Shown here: positions 54,221 to 62,811 of the stretch, piece by piece | Position numbering within the stretch: position 1 is the stretch's first letter | How the letters are laid out: every line of letters begins with the position of its first letter | From: Saltatorellus ferox | Lineage (GTDB): Bacteria; Planctomycetota; UBA1135; GCA-002686595 | DNA: 64,000 nt | Direction: 5' to 3' | NCBI GenBank assembly: GCA_007751475.1 | Contig: CP036434.1 | Location: 7,631,524 to 7,695,523, forward strand | Position numbers and translations under genes: made by a program | The notes under the pieces: model-generated | Seen by the model: the letters and a program-made list of their open reading frames with translations, nothing else | What the model was told of the DNA's origin: nothing | Databases searched by the model: none

Positions 54221-54840
54221 GACTCATCGCTCTCATCGGTGCACTCCTCGTGGTGGGTGTCTTGGTGAGCTATCGTACGAGCGTGCGACCCGGGCATGAC
54301 ATCGAACGTGCAAGGGCCATGGCCATGATCGTGGTGGAAGGCGAGGAACACTGGTTCACTCGACACACGGGTAAGCGGGCCACGCTATCGATCCTTGATG
54401 CCACATCCGGAGAGGTCCTCGCACGGACCCAGCCAGCCCACGCCGGCATCTTTCCCAAGGAGTGGCTCCAGCGAGTCAGATGGAGCCCGACGGGTGACTA
54501 CCTGGGCTTCAGCGCCGGGAAGGGATACATCGGCGGCATTCTGCGAGTGAAGGACATGTAGACGCTGAGGAACGAATTCTCCGGCGGCCAGATATGGGCG
54601 ATCCTGGAGGGATTCTGGGTGAATGACGACCTCTATCGCCCTCGCTTCGTCCTGGACTTTCAAAGGGGTGATCGCTCGCTGCTCTTCGATGTCCAGAACC
54701 CGAGTGGCCGCCCCCTTGACCCCTCAACCCGACTGGCTCGGCGCCACGCAACTGCGAGAATCCGAGGATGTGATCGTGCGAAGCGCCGAGGGCATCGACC
54801 GAGTCACTCCATCGACGATGACGGTGCTCTGGACGCGGTA
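54221..54840 (+). pseudogene. Decayed membrane-anchored protein
   Basis: The sequence reads as one protein only if two defects are bridged. It starts with a membrane helix (LIALIGALLVVGVLVSY) without a good start codon, continues to an in-frame TAG at 54559, resumes in frame (EFSGGQIWAILEGFWVNDD) and then needs a frame change near 54720 to reach WLGATQLRESEDVIVRSAEG and a stop at 54840. The first part contains SILDATSGEVLAR and RWSPTGDYLGF, which resemble WD40-type propeller blades. The gap 53958-54220 before it is decayed too. Confidence 0.6.
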
Positions 54841-55101
54841 GCGGAGCCGCGACATGCCGAGGGGAGCAGCCGCGCAGGGACGCTCCCTCCGAACTCGGCG
54901 GTGATCCCATTCAGGGCAGGATGGTCTTCGAGGGACAACAGCGGATAGGTCGCGTTGACACCGCGCTCGGAATGCCGATCCGTAGTGACCGGCTTGGAAC
55001 TGACGGAGCGAAGAACGGCGCCTCCTGATTTTCCGAGAAATAGAACTCATTTTCTGAGAAAGCGTTCGATTTTTCCGAGAAAGCAGGCGAGGGTGTTGGC
55101 T

Positions 55102-56025
55102 ATGAGCAAGACAAAGAACCGGGAGCTGCTCGATTCGCTCGCTACGCGGATCGAGGAGGAGCTCCCAACGCTGGGAATTCGTGTGGAGGGCGAAGCGCTC
55201 TTGCTCAGTCGTGGCAGCACGGTGACCAGGCTTGGCGACGGAGCGATCGGTAGGTTCACCTTGGCCGACCGAGCCGAGCGCCGGCGGCGGGGCAGCAACT
55301 ACGCCGATCTGAAGCTGGGTGAGGTCTTCGTCGACGAGCCTGGCATGTTCGTTTCCCTTCGAGTCGGGTCGCTGAAGACCCGGCTAACACCTCAGCAGTG
55401 CGCAGTGCTTGCTGCGATTATGGAAGCCGATCAATTCGGCTGGCTCTCGGAGAGCACTTCACTGGAGCCTGGAGTCCTCCGAGACGAACTGGGTCGACGA
55501 CTGGGGATCCGGCTCACCCCCTCGAGCGTTAGCAAGCTACGCGCGATCCTCATGAATCCGCGGCTCCTCCGCCGCGGGCGTCCAAGCGCGCCACGTGCCT
55601 TTGAAGCCATCCTGTCTGATTTCAGGCTAGACGCGATAGGGCGACTTATTCGCCTTCCGGCACCGGCCCAGGCCGACGCCGAATGGCTCCGCAGGAGAAT
55701 TCCGGGAGCGCGGGTTCTTGGCGGAGTCTCCAGTGTGCTGGTTGAGCGAACTGGCGCGGTGATCGAGCCAAGGGACTTCCTCGTGACCCGTCCAGTCCTG
55801 CTGCAACTCGAAGACACCCTGGGTGGAGCCGTCGGGGCAGAGTTTCGAGGGCCTGCAGTCCTTGTGCGGGGGGTATCGCGTCTCGCCCTCGACGAGCTCA
55901 GCTCGGACCATTCCGACCAACTGCTGCCCATCCTCGCGGTGGCAGACGCCGCGACCTCGGACGATCCCGTGCAACGCGAATGTGCCAACAGGTTGGCGGC
56001 TGATTGGAGGGCAAGATGGAAGTGA
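55102..56025 (+). CDS. Winged-helix-like protein, putative AbiEi-like partner
   Basis: The 307-residue product is basic with a central helix-rich part (LTPQQCAVLAAIMEADQFGWLS, LRDELGRRLGIRLTPSSVSKLRAILMN) that reads like a winged helix. No enzyme motif is seen. It overlaps the following nucleotidyltransferase-like gene by ten bases, an arrangement typical of two-gene toxin-antitoxin systems of the AbiE type, where the first gene is the DNA-binding antitoxin. ATG 55102 has GGCGAGGG upstream. The family match is inference from context and fold pattern. Confidence 0.6.
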   Translation: MSKTKNRELLDSLATRIEEELPTLGIRVEGEALLLSRGSTVTRLGDGAIGRFTLADRAERRRRGSNYADLKLGEVFVDEPGMFVSLRVGSLKTRLTPQQCAVLAAIMEADQFGWLSESTSLEPGVLRDELGRRLGIRLTPSSVSKLRAILMNPRLLRRGRPSAPRAFEAILSDFRLDAIGRLIRLPAPAQADAEWLRRRIPGARVLGGVSSVLVERTGAVIEPRDFLVTRPVLLQLEDTLGGAVGAEFRGPAVLVRGVSRLALDELSSDHSDQLLPILAVADAATSDDPVQRECANRLAADWRARWK

Positions 56026-56615
56026 CGGTGGACGACAGTGTCGAACTCTTCGAGGAGATGCTGATGATGGCAGAGCTGGCCAGCAATGAGCAGGTCCGAA
56101 TGAGGCTTATCGGCGGCGCCGCCATGCAGCTCTGGGGAGGGGCTCTTCATGAGTCACGGACGATGACATCGGACCTTGATTGGGCGCTTACGAAGGAAGA
56201 ACTTCCTGACGAAGCCGCCGCAGGGGTGACACTCAATTTGCTCGTGCGGGCGCTTCGAAGGCTCGGTTTTGAACGTCCGAAGAACTGGAAGCCCTCGAGA
56301 AGCGGTCGCTTCAAGTTTCAAAGACCTGGCAGTCAAATCGACGTGGAATTGTTGTGTGGAGTGCTCCTCACGAGCGGCGAGCCACGGGAGGCGCCGCTCG
56401 GTCTGACGATCGAAGCCGCAACAGCTCCCGGCGGATGCCACTCGCGGCGGCACGGTCTGCCAGCACCTTCGCGTCGACGTACGACGGATAGGAACTCCAA
56501 GCGGGGTCACGAAGTGACGCGCCGCCCGGCCCGACATCGATTGCTCCTACGATCAGAGCTGCGCGACGATCAGCTGGAGTGGTTCGCGGGACGGCAGCGC
56601 AGCCTGCGTCGCTGA
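56016..56615 (+). pseudogene. AbiEii-like nucleotidyltransferase cut by repeat B
   Basis: The first about 155 residues read like a minimal nucleotidyltransferase of the AbiEii/AbiGii kind: MRLIGGAAMQLWGGALHESRTMTSDLDWAL has the GG..A......R.T.DlD signature, and FERPKNWKPSRSGRFKFQRPGSQIDVELL follows. From 56486 on the frame runs through dispersed repeat B, so the C-terminal half is missing and replaced by repeat-coded residues. ATG 56016 has GGAGG at good spacing and overlaps the upstream gene. The active-site start is present, but the protein is probably dead. Confidence 0.6.
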
Positions 56616-56656
56616 AGCCTCCCTCCGTCAAGGCGACCGGCGAGTTCGGCTCAGCG
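56486..56656 (+). repeat. Dispersed repeat, copy B
   Basis: Matches copy A (44212) over its full length of about 170 bases with scattered differences. Its left end lies inside the coding sequence of the nucleotidyltransferase-like gene. Confidence 0.85.
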
Positions 56657-56689
56657 GCCAGGCGAAGGGCTTCGTTCCCGCCTCCGTTC

Positions 56690-57000
56690 TCGTCCAGCAT
56701 GCCACGGTGGACCATATGGTCGAGATCTCGCTCCAGAGGGCGCGGTGGTGCGGTTCGATCCACGTCCGCGCGAATTCGCGTCTTCCAGCTCCATGAGCTT
56801 CTCAACGGGCACGGCCATCTCGGCCATCGGCAGCGGGACTATTTCAGCATCCTCGTCGGAGCCCGTTACCGCCGCCCGACCTCCGATGTCCTGTAGACCG
56901 AGTTTGCCGGGGAGCGGCAAGGCGTCGTCGCCCGCGACGACGGTCCTCGCACTCGAGTCCTGCGACGCGTCCACTGCGCTCGACCGCGTACCGGTCAATG
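56690..57000 (-). pseudogene. Decayed nucleotidyltransferase-like 3' end
   Basis: On the minus strand, two frames join to a plausible protein end: ALPLPGKLGLQDIGG, then EIVPLPMAEMAVPVEKLMEL, then after a frame change KTRIRADVDRTAPPRPLERDLDHM. The last part is like the VxxLexLi-LK...KDlaDv tail of nucleotidyltransferases. It may be a partner remnant of the gene cut at 56486. The rest of 56657-57114 shows nothing I can name. Confidence 0.3.
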
Positions 57001-57114
57001 ACCGTCAACTGACCGCAACGAAGAGACGTTCGATTCTCGCTGCCAGCAGTATCCAACGCATGAACGCCAGTTCCAGTCCGTGGTGTCCGACAGATGGCAC
57101 CGTCCGCGAAGAAG

Positions 57115-58224
57115 TCACGTGGCGCTGCGTAGCGCCCACTCAGCGACGTCCCCTGGCCCGAGCGCCTCGACCCCGTCGCTGAACGATCTCCGCTCGCCGT
57201 TGTAGGCGATGCACTTGTGCTGCAGCGGAGCCACATGTTCCTCGAACCACTGGAGGGCTTTCTTGAAGGAGGTGTGGTACGTCGCGCCCGACTTGACCTC
57301 TACCCCCGAGAGCTTTCGACCGTGGTCGAGGAGGAGGTCGAGCTCATTCCCCCTCGCGTCGCGATAGAAGGACAAATTCGGGGTTCGCGCGGCGTTGTAG
57401 CGCGTCTTCAGTACCTCGAGGACGATGAGGTTCTCGAAGAGGCTACCGACAAGTGGGTCTCGGGAGACTTGGGCAGGCTCCTCGAGACCCAGCAGGTAGC
57501 AGAGCAGGCCTGTGTCTGTGAAATAGACCTTGGGCGACTTGATGAGGCGCTTACCGAAGTTCCGGTGGTACGGCGGGAGCCGGAAGATCACGAACGAGGC
57601 CTCGAGGATAGAGAGCCAGTTCTGAATCGTTTTGGCGTCGACGCCGACGTCATTCGCGAGCGACGAGAAGTTGACGAGCTGGCCGACGCGGCCCGCGAGT
57701 AGCTTGATGAACTTCTCGAATAGCGTCGCATCCTTGAGCTGAATGAGCTGGCGAACATCGCGCTCGACGTAGGTTTGGTAGTAGCTGGCGTAGGCGATCC
57801 GCGGTCGCTGCTGCTGGTCGTAGACACGCGGAAGAAACCCGTGCAGTAGATACTCCTCGAAGGTTTCGAAGCCCAGGTTTGCGCCTCGCAGCTCGGGGAT
57901 CGACAGCGGCAGCAGATGGAGCAGGCTCGTGCGGCCCGCGAGGGACTGGGCCACCGACTCGCGCAGCTCAAGCTGATGGGAGCCCGTCAGAACAAACTGC
58001 CCGACGTCGCCGACCTCATCGACGATCCCCTGCAAGTAACTCAGAAGATGTGGTGCGCGCTGGATCTCGTCGTAGATCACGCGGCCTTGTCGCTGGGCGA
58101 GGAAGGCACGAGGATCCTCACGGGCGATCGTCAAGGTCTCCGGATCCTTGAGCGTCACGTACTCAAAGTCGGGCATGGTCGACCTGACAAAAGTCGTCTT
58201 TCCGCCTTGTCGGGGCCCCAGCAC
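57115..58224 (-). CDS. AAA_14/DUF4143 ATPase, N-terminally truncated
   Basis: The 369-residue frame has Walker A LGPRQGGKTTFV right at the start, Walker B VIYDEIQRAPHLL, the sensor FVLTGSHQLEL, and the DUF4143 part with LFENLIVLEVL and NELDLLLDHGRKLSGVEVKSG. Full members have about 20 more residues before the P-loop. Here the frame is open upstream (RNTLLGEFPVVTV) but hits a stop at 58276-58278 without a start codon other than GTG 58224. A large imperfect palindrome starts at 58281. The gene was probably cut at its 5' end, or begins at a non-standard codon. Confidence 0.75.
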   Translation of the reverse strand: MLGPRQGGKTTFVRSTMPDFEYVTLKDPETLTIAREDPRAFLAQRQGRVIYDEIQRAPHLLSYLQGIVDEVGDVGQFVLTGSHQLELRESVAQSLAGRTSLLHLLPLSIPELRGANLGFETFEEYLLHGFLPRVYDQQQRPRIAYASYYQTYVERDVRQLIQLKDATLFEKFIKLLAGRVGQLVNFSSLANDVGVDAKTIQNWLSILEASFVIFRLPPYHRNFGKRLIKSPKVYFTDTGLLCYLLGLEEPAQVSRDPLVGSLFENLIVLEVLKTRYNAARTPNLSFYRDARGNELDLLLDHGRKLSGVEVKSGATYHTSFKKALQWFEEHVAPLQHKCIAYNGERRSFSDGVEALGPGDVAEWALRSAT

Positions 58225-58280
58225 CGTGACGACCGGGAACTCACCGAGGAGGGTGTTGCGGATAGATGGTTTCGCTCAGT

Positions 58281-58376
58281 GGGTATGAGCTTTTTGCAGG
58301 CAAGGCGCCTGGAAGTGCCTCGTAGCCGTAGTTACTTGGCCTTCCTGGCAACGCCGCATGCGAAAAGCTCATGCCC
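58281..58376. repeat. Imperfect palindrome of about 96 bases
   Basis: The left arm (58281-58315, with TATGAGCTTTTTGCAGGCAA) pairs imperfectly with the right arm (58341-58376, with GCGAAAAGCTCATGCCC). It sits at the broken 5' end of the ATPase gene. It could be a miniature element or recombination site. The remaining DNA of the gap 58237-58743 holds copy C and nothing else I can name. Confidence 0.6.
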
Positions 58377-58551
58377 GCTGGGCGGAATCAGCTATTCGCA
58401 ACACCCTCCGAGCTGTCGCTCGAGCTCGAGTTGGAGAAGGCGCGCAATCATGACCCACCCGGCCTACCGACTCCCAAGGCCCGCCATGGTGTAAAATCCG
58501 GAGTTGAACTCCGGATCGAACCAGGCAGTCTAGTGCCTACGACGGTTACCG

Positions 58552-58600
58552 ATAAGGATTCCAAGCGGGGTGTCGAAATGACGCACTGGTTGGGTCAATC
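58552..58600 (+). repeat. Dispersed repeat, copy C (partial)
   Basis: Only the left about 35 bases match the family well (AGGATTCCAAGCGGGGTGTCGA), after which the sequence departs at GACGCACTGG. Confidence 0.65.
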
Positions 58601-58743
58601 AGCGTCGCCGCGTGCGGTAAGACGCCCGTCGAGTTCACGACGAGGCCCCCGTCGCGGGCGGGAGCCCAGCGGGAGACCTGACCGGCTCCCTCGCGGTGAC
58701 CTTCGCTCGGTGGCGATGAGGCCATAGCGAAAGGTGGTAGCGC

Positions 58744-59934
58744 CTAGCGCCCCTTCACCACAAGTCGGCCCGCACGCAACCCGACGAGAAACCGGCCTTG
58801 CCCGGCGCTCTGGAGGCGAAAGAGGCCCTGCACTTGATGCTGCATGAGGAGCTCGCCGGAGTCGATGTGGACCACGCTGGAGTGCTGAGGATTCATCCCA
58901 GACACGTAGACCTCGTCTCCGCCAGGGCCTCCGCGCAGCCTGAACCCGCTCCAGGTTCCCTCCTGATACTCCACCGCGAACGCCTCAGTCCAGGCGTCGT
59001 CCTCGAGCTGAAAGCCCGCGAGGATTCCCGCGGGCGCAATTCCGAAGAGCAACCGGCCACCGCCAGGATCGCAGAGGATCGACCGAATGACACCGCTGGT
59101 TGCGCGCGGTGACCGAGACATGAGTTCTTCGGGGGGAGCGTCGCTGCCCAGGTCGTACACGAGCACCCCTGGCGCCTTCTCTACTAGCCCCAGCCCCCAG
59201 CCGACAGCCAGGTGGTCATTGCCATCGAAAGCAACGCAGTGAATCGTGCCCGGGGCCTTGATGCCTGTCTCTCGGCTGCCCGTTTCCTCGAGGGACCGAC
59301 TATCGAGCACGCGGACCCCGTCCTTGGTGGCCAGGGCAAGTAGCCTTCCGTCCGGGGAGAAGGCTGCCGCTAGCGGGCGCTGAGCGGACGGCAGGGGCAG
59401 GACCTCAAGGGTCGGCACCTCGGACTCCATGTTCAGCCGATGGAGCTCCCACACGGAGTACTTGCCGGTGACGAATGCATCGCCCGCGAGCGTTGTGGCG
59501 ATGGGCAGATAATGCGGTCTCTCCAGGGAACGAGAGGCCACCACCTCCAGCGTCTTGTCATCGATGACCGCCATGCCTTTCCGCCCGAGGGCGAGAACGC
59601 GATCACCCAGTTCGTAGAGCAGGCAAACATCGTCTGGCATGGCGGTAGATGTCTGCGCCACCACCTCTCCTCCGGGCAAGGCGATGCGCGAGATTCGCTT
59701 GGTCATATCGCTGATGACGACGTGCTTGTCATCGGACGCGACGACAAAGCTCAGGGCCATGACCTCCCGCGACAAGAGGTTGGGGGTCTTGGTCCCGACG
59801 CTCGTCTGGGCAGGAGACGCCTGAGGCTTCCCCCCTTCGGCGGTAGGGCCCGACAAGGCAAGAGTCAGAGCGATGCACGGGCGCGCGAGAAGCCGCCCAG
59901 AAGGCAGGTGGCGGGTCAGGGAGTGATGAGCCAT
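58744..59934 (-). CDS. Secreted beta-propeller (WD40-like) protein
   Basis: The 396-residue product has a signal peptide (LARPCIALTLALSGPTAEG) and repeated blades: ALSFVVASDDKHVVISDMTKRISRIALPGG, DRVLALGRKGMAVIDDKTLEVVASR, PLAAAFSPDGRLLALATKDGVRVLDSRSLEE and TIHCVAFDGNDHLAVGWG. The FSPDGRLLALAT string is a WD40-type blade end. Such propellers bind partners; none is suggested by the neighbours. It lies alone between repeat copies C and D, like a one-gene unit. The gap 59935-60258 shows no gene. Confidence 0.8.
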   Translation of the reverse strand: MAHHSLTRHLPSGRLLARPCIALTLALSGPTAEGGKPQASPAQTSVGTKTPNLLSREVMALSFVVASDDKHVVISDMTKRISRIALPGGEVVAQTSTAMPDDVCLLYELGDRVLALGRKGMAVIDDKTLEVVASRSLERPHYLPIATTLAGDAFVTGKYSVWELHRLNMESEVPTLEVLPLPSAQRPLAAAFSPDGRLLALATKDGVRVLDSRSLEETGSRETGIKAPGTIHCVAFDGNDHLAVGWGLGLVEKAPGVLVYDLGSDAPPEELMSRSPRATSGVIRSILCDPGGGRLLFGIAPAGILAGFQLEDDAWTEAFAVEYQEGTWSGFRLRGGPGGDEVYVSGMNPQHSSVVHIDSGELLMQHQVQGLFRLQSAGQGRFLVGLRAGRLVVKGR

Positions 59935-60258
59935 AGCGTTGTTCAAGGGAGCCAGATCTCGGACCGGTTCGGTCCGTACGATCCATGCACGGCGCCGAAG
60001 CTGGCTCGGCGACGCCCTTTCCCCAAACAATCCATGTCGCGCTGGCGCCACTTGAAGATCGTCGGATCATTCTCCACAGTCCAAACAGTCGAAGGCGCGC
60101 TGCGACGGGTGAGCGCGGGGACTGGCCTGCGTCAGCCTGCCCGTCCAGAGCGGCTCGAATGATCCGCCGCTTCGCCATCGCCATACTCGTACTCCCGTGC
60201 CGCTCAGGTGCCAGTAGTGCGCGGAAGACGCCCCCATCAGCGGGTTCAGGAGGACACG

Positions 60259-60315
60259 ATGGCTAGGAATTCCAAGCGGGCTCGCACAGTGACGCGCCGC
60301 CCGGCCCGACATGGG
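60259..60315 (+). repeat. Dispersed repeat, copy D
   Basis: The core ATGGCTAGGAATTCCAAGCG to CCCGACATGGG matches copies E and F with few changes. Only the left part of the family is present; at 60316 it changes to a gene remnant. Confidence 0.8.
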
Positions 60316-60376
60316 CGACGGCAACCCGGCAGCGACGACGAACTTCACGAGCGCGGTGACTGTCAGCCTCCCCTAA
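60311..60376 (+). pseudogene. 3' remnant of a surface protein
   Basis: The last 20 codons (GDGNPAATTNFTSAVTVSLP, stop at 60374-60376) match the end of the C-terminal domain of the secreted hydrolase at 41331-43499 (TSNFTNALEVTF). The rest of that gene is missing and repeat D takes its place. Confidence 0.6.
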
Positions 60377-60502
60377 GCTGACTTTCGAGCCGCGGTGGCC
60401 AGGGCACGGGATTCCGTTCGAGACGCTGAAGGCTGATTTCGGCGTCGACGAACGCTGTCGAGCGTCCTTCGTCGTGTGTCAGACTACGAGGGTCGCACGC
60501 CC

Positions 60503-61567
60503 ATGGTTCCTCCCATCCCGCCCCTGGCTCTACCCATCGGTGACTCACCGAACCCGCGCTCAACGCCGGTGGTCACCTGGGCCCTGATCGCGCTACACCT
60601 CCTGGTGTTCCTCGTCGCCGTGCTGCCGACGATGTCCTCGGGAGCCGGGGTCGACAAGAAGCTGGCCGCGGAATGGCGACGGGACGTCACGAAGCCCCCG
60701 TCCGCCGAGGAGGTGGCGAAGCGGGAAGCGATGACCGCGGAAGAACGTGAGATCGCCGATCAGGTCGCGGCTCTCCTCACGACACGCCTCTCGCCCGAGC
60801 CGGACACACTGCTCCTCTATGGAAGCGGCTATCGCCCGGGGAGTCCGTACTTCAACAAGCTCTTCACCTCCCTGTTCCTGCATGCGGGGCTTCTGGCGGC
60901 GGCCTTCCATCTGCTGCTCCTCTGGATCCTCGGCGACAACGTCGAGCATCACATCGGCCGCCTGCCTTTCCTGGCCCTCTACGCCGGAGGTGGAGCCCTG
61001 GGCGCCCTCCTGGGGTCCCATCTTTCCCTGGTGGGCAGCTCGCTCCCCGTGCTGTCCTCCACGAGCGCCCTGGGCGCGGTGCTCGGGGCATACTTCATGT
61101 TCTTTCGCTACTACGAGATCCAGTTCGTCTACCTGGGCCGTCTCGCCTGGCGCCAGCCGACGGCGGGCACCCGCTTCATACCTGCTCGCATGGCCTTGCC
61201 GATGCTTGCGCTGTTCGCAGCGATCTTGGGGCACTCGAGCACGGGCGTTCGCGGCGCGACCTGGGCCGGCGTGGCGATCGGAGTCGTCTCGGCGCTCCTC
61301 CTGCACGAGCACTTCGGAGTCCGCGCGAACCCACGAAGGGATCAGCGCTACCCGGATCCCCTGCGCGTCACTACGGACCCGGTACAGAGGATCACGGATC
61401 TTCTCGCCCAGGACCGCGAGGGCGAAGCGGCCCAGATCTACCTCGAGAATCGTCAGCGCCCGGGGTTCGTGCTGGAAGGGCCGCCCCTGGATCGACTGGC
61501 ACAGTACCTGGCACAGCACGGGATGCCGGCCCTGGCAGCGGCAGCCCGTACGAACCGCCAAGGGTAG
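60503..61567 (+). CDS. Rhomboid-family membrane protein lacking catalytic residues
   Basis: The 354-residue product has the rhomboid fold order: a first membrane helix (VVTWALIALHLLVFLVAVL), a long loop, then SLFLHAGLLAAAFHLLLLWILGDNVEHHIGRLPFLALYAGGGALGALLG and SSTSALGAVLGAYFMFF, then further helices and a C-terminal tail with a helical repeat. In true rhomboids the serine motif is GASG before the conserved AVLGAY; here the string is SSTS, so the serine place holds Thr187 with Ser on both sides. The histidine of the last helix (WAHIGG) is replaced by Gly (WAGVAIG). It is therefore probably a pseudoprotease. ATG 60503 is used; GTG 60476 is possible. Confidence 0.8.
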   Translation: MVPPIPPLALPIGDSPNPRSTPVVTWALIALHLLVFLVAVLPTMSSGAGVDKKLAAEWRRDVTKPPSAEEVAKREAMTAEEREIADQVAALLTTRLSPEPDTLLLYGSGYRPGSPYFNKLFTSLFLHAGLLAAAFHLLLLWILGDNVEHHIGRLPFLALYAGGGALGALLGSHLSLVGSSLPVLSSTSALGAVLGAYFMFFRYYEIQFVYLGRLAWRQPTAGTRFIPARMALPMLALFAAILGHSSTGVRGATWAGVAIGVVSALLLHEHFGVRANPRRDQRYPDPLRVTTDPVQRITDLLAQDREGEAAQIYLENRQRPGFVLEGPPLDRLAQYLAQHGMPALAAAARTNRQG

Positions 61568-61614
61568 CCTTACGCAACTCGGCCCAAACCGGGTCGGCGA
61601 CGCCGAGGATAGCA

Positions 61615-61773
61615 ATGGCTAGGAATTCCAAGCGGGGTCGCGCAGTGACGCGCCGCCCCGCCCGACATGGGGTGCTCCCACGGTCAGAGCTGCGCGACGA
61701 TCAGATCGGCGTCTGAGAGATCCTGCGCGAGGGCTCCGTGGAGGTCCCCGCAGGCGGCCGCGTTCGCCTGTAG
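61615..61773 (+). repeat. Dispersed repeat, copy E
   Basis: 159 bases identical to copy F (62812-62970), running from ATGGCTAGGAATTCC to GCGTTCGCCTGTAG. The core holds a GC-rich hairpin: GCGGGG and GCGC on the left pair with GCGC and CCCCGC on the right around AGTGAC. Confidence 0.9.
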
Positions 61774-61790
61774 TGGAACAATAGCCCGCC

Positions 61791-62267
61791 CTACTTGTCG
61801 CCTAATTTGTCGGTCCAAATCTGCTTGCCTGAACCGTCAACCTTTTCAACGATAAGGCCGCCCTGTGGTTTCTCGACCCGAAACAGCAGCGTTTCACTGC
61901 CTCGCTGATCGAACATCCCAAACAGCGGATTCGCGGGTTGCCCATCTAGTCCAAGGTAGATGTGCTCTTGCATGAGCGGCTTGAAGGGATCCTTTATTCT
62001 AAGGCCGGGGCCTCGAAAGCTGCTTCCGCTGAGGATGACAGACCAGGCCTGCTTGTCATTCAGTCTAATCGAACCCAATCTGATCTCTGGACCCCCGTAG
62101 TGTTCGCCATCGATTTCGCCGACGATCCGACCCTCACTGTCCTGCAGGGAAATCTTCCTAATAGTTATGTGCTCGCTGTCATGAGCCGCGGGACTGCGGC
62201 TTAATACGAAAGATGCAAGTGCCACGTTAAGCGCCAGTGAAGCGATGTTGACTATTTGGTTGCTCAT
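61791..62267 (-). CDS. Membrane-anchored small protein of unknown function
   Basis: The 158-residue product has one N-terminal hydrophobic helix (IVNIASLALNVALASFVL) and then a beta-rich domain of repeated strands (ITIRKISLQDSEGRIVGEIDG, PEIRLGSIRLNDKQAWSVIL, PLFGMFDQRGSETLLFRVEK). The pattern, short strands each with a D.xG turn, is common in small anchored proteins of unknown role. It is the only gene between copies E and F besides the glycine-rich one. GC content is lower than average. ATG 62267 places the helix at the start. Confidence 0.65.
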   Translation of the reverse strand: MSNQIVNIASLALNVALASFVLSRSPAAHDSEHITIRKISLQDSEGRIVGEIDGEHYGGPEIRLGSIRLNDKQAWSVILSGSSFRGPGLRIKDPFKPLMQEHIYLGLDGQPANPLFGMFDQRGSETLLFRVEKPQGGLIVEKVDGSGKQIWTDKLGDK

Positions 62268-62361
62268 ATCGTTAAGTGCTATTATGCATATACACCAGGT
62301 TAGCGTTGGCGCCGATGGGCCCCTCTTGACATCGGGGCTAGCGATCGAATTCGGCAAGCTC

Positions 62362-62805
62362 CTAGAAGAATATCCACAGGAACAGCTGCCATAGTATCAA
62401 CTGCTTAGCAGCGGTGGTGCCTACCCACACAATAATCCCGCCGCCGCCACCACCTCCGCCAGATCCACCTCCACCAGTGCCGCTTCCACCGCCCGGTCCA
62501 CCACCGGCTGGCCCGCCACCACCACCACTGCCACCACCCGGGCCGTTGTGAGAAATCGGACCTCGAGGCGGAGCAGGCGGAGCACTGGCGCCGCCTCCCC
62601 CACTACTTGGTCCACCCCCACCGCTCCCACTTCCGCTCCCACTTCCGCTCCCACCCCCGCCTGAAGGAGGCGGACATGGTGTACAGGCAAAATCAACCCA
62701 GACTGTGACTGGTCGGACTACTGACCAGTCCGTCGGAACAGCCATGGCTCGAAAGCTCTTCGACTCGCCTTTATCGACGGCGGTCACCATCCTCAAACCC
62801 GCCAT
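62362..62805 (-). CDS. Glycine-rich low-complexity protein
   Basis: The 147-residue frame has a short normal start (VTAVDKGESKSFRAMAVPTDWSVV), a CTPCPPP string, a middle of about 85 residues made mostly of Gly with Ser and Pro, and a hydrophobic C-terminal end (IIVWVGTTAAKQLILWQLFLWIFF). The low-complexity part is repetitive DNA and prone to slippage. It could be a surface protein with a C-terminal membrane anchor, or a chance frame. Start ATG 62805 lies seven bases before repeat F. Confidence 0.45.
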   Translation of the reverse strand: MAGLRMVTAVDKGESKSFRAMAVPTDWSVVRPVTVWVDFACTPCPPPSGGGGSGSGSGSGSGGGGPSSGGGGASAPPAPPRGPISHNGPGGGSGGGGGPAGGGPGGGSGTGGGGSGGGGGGGGIIVWVGTTAAKQLILWQLFLWIFF

Positions 62806-62811
62806 CGACTG

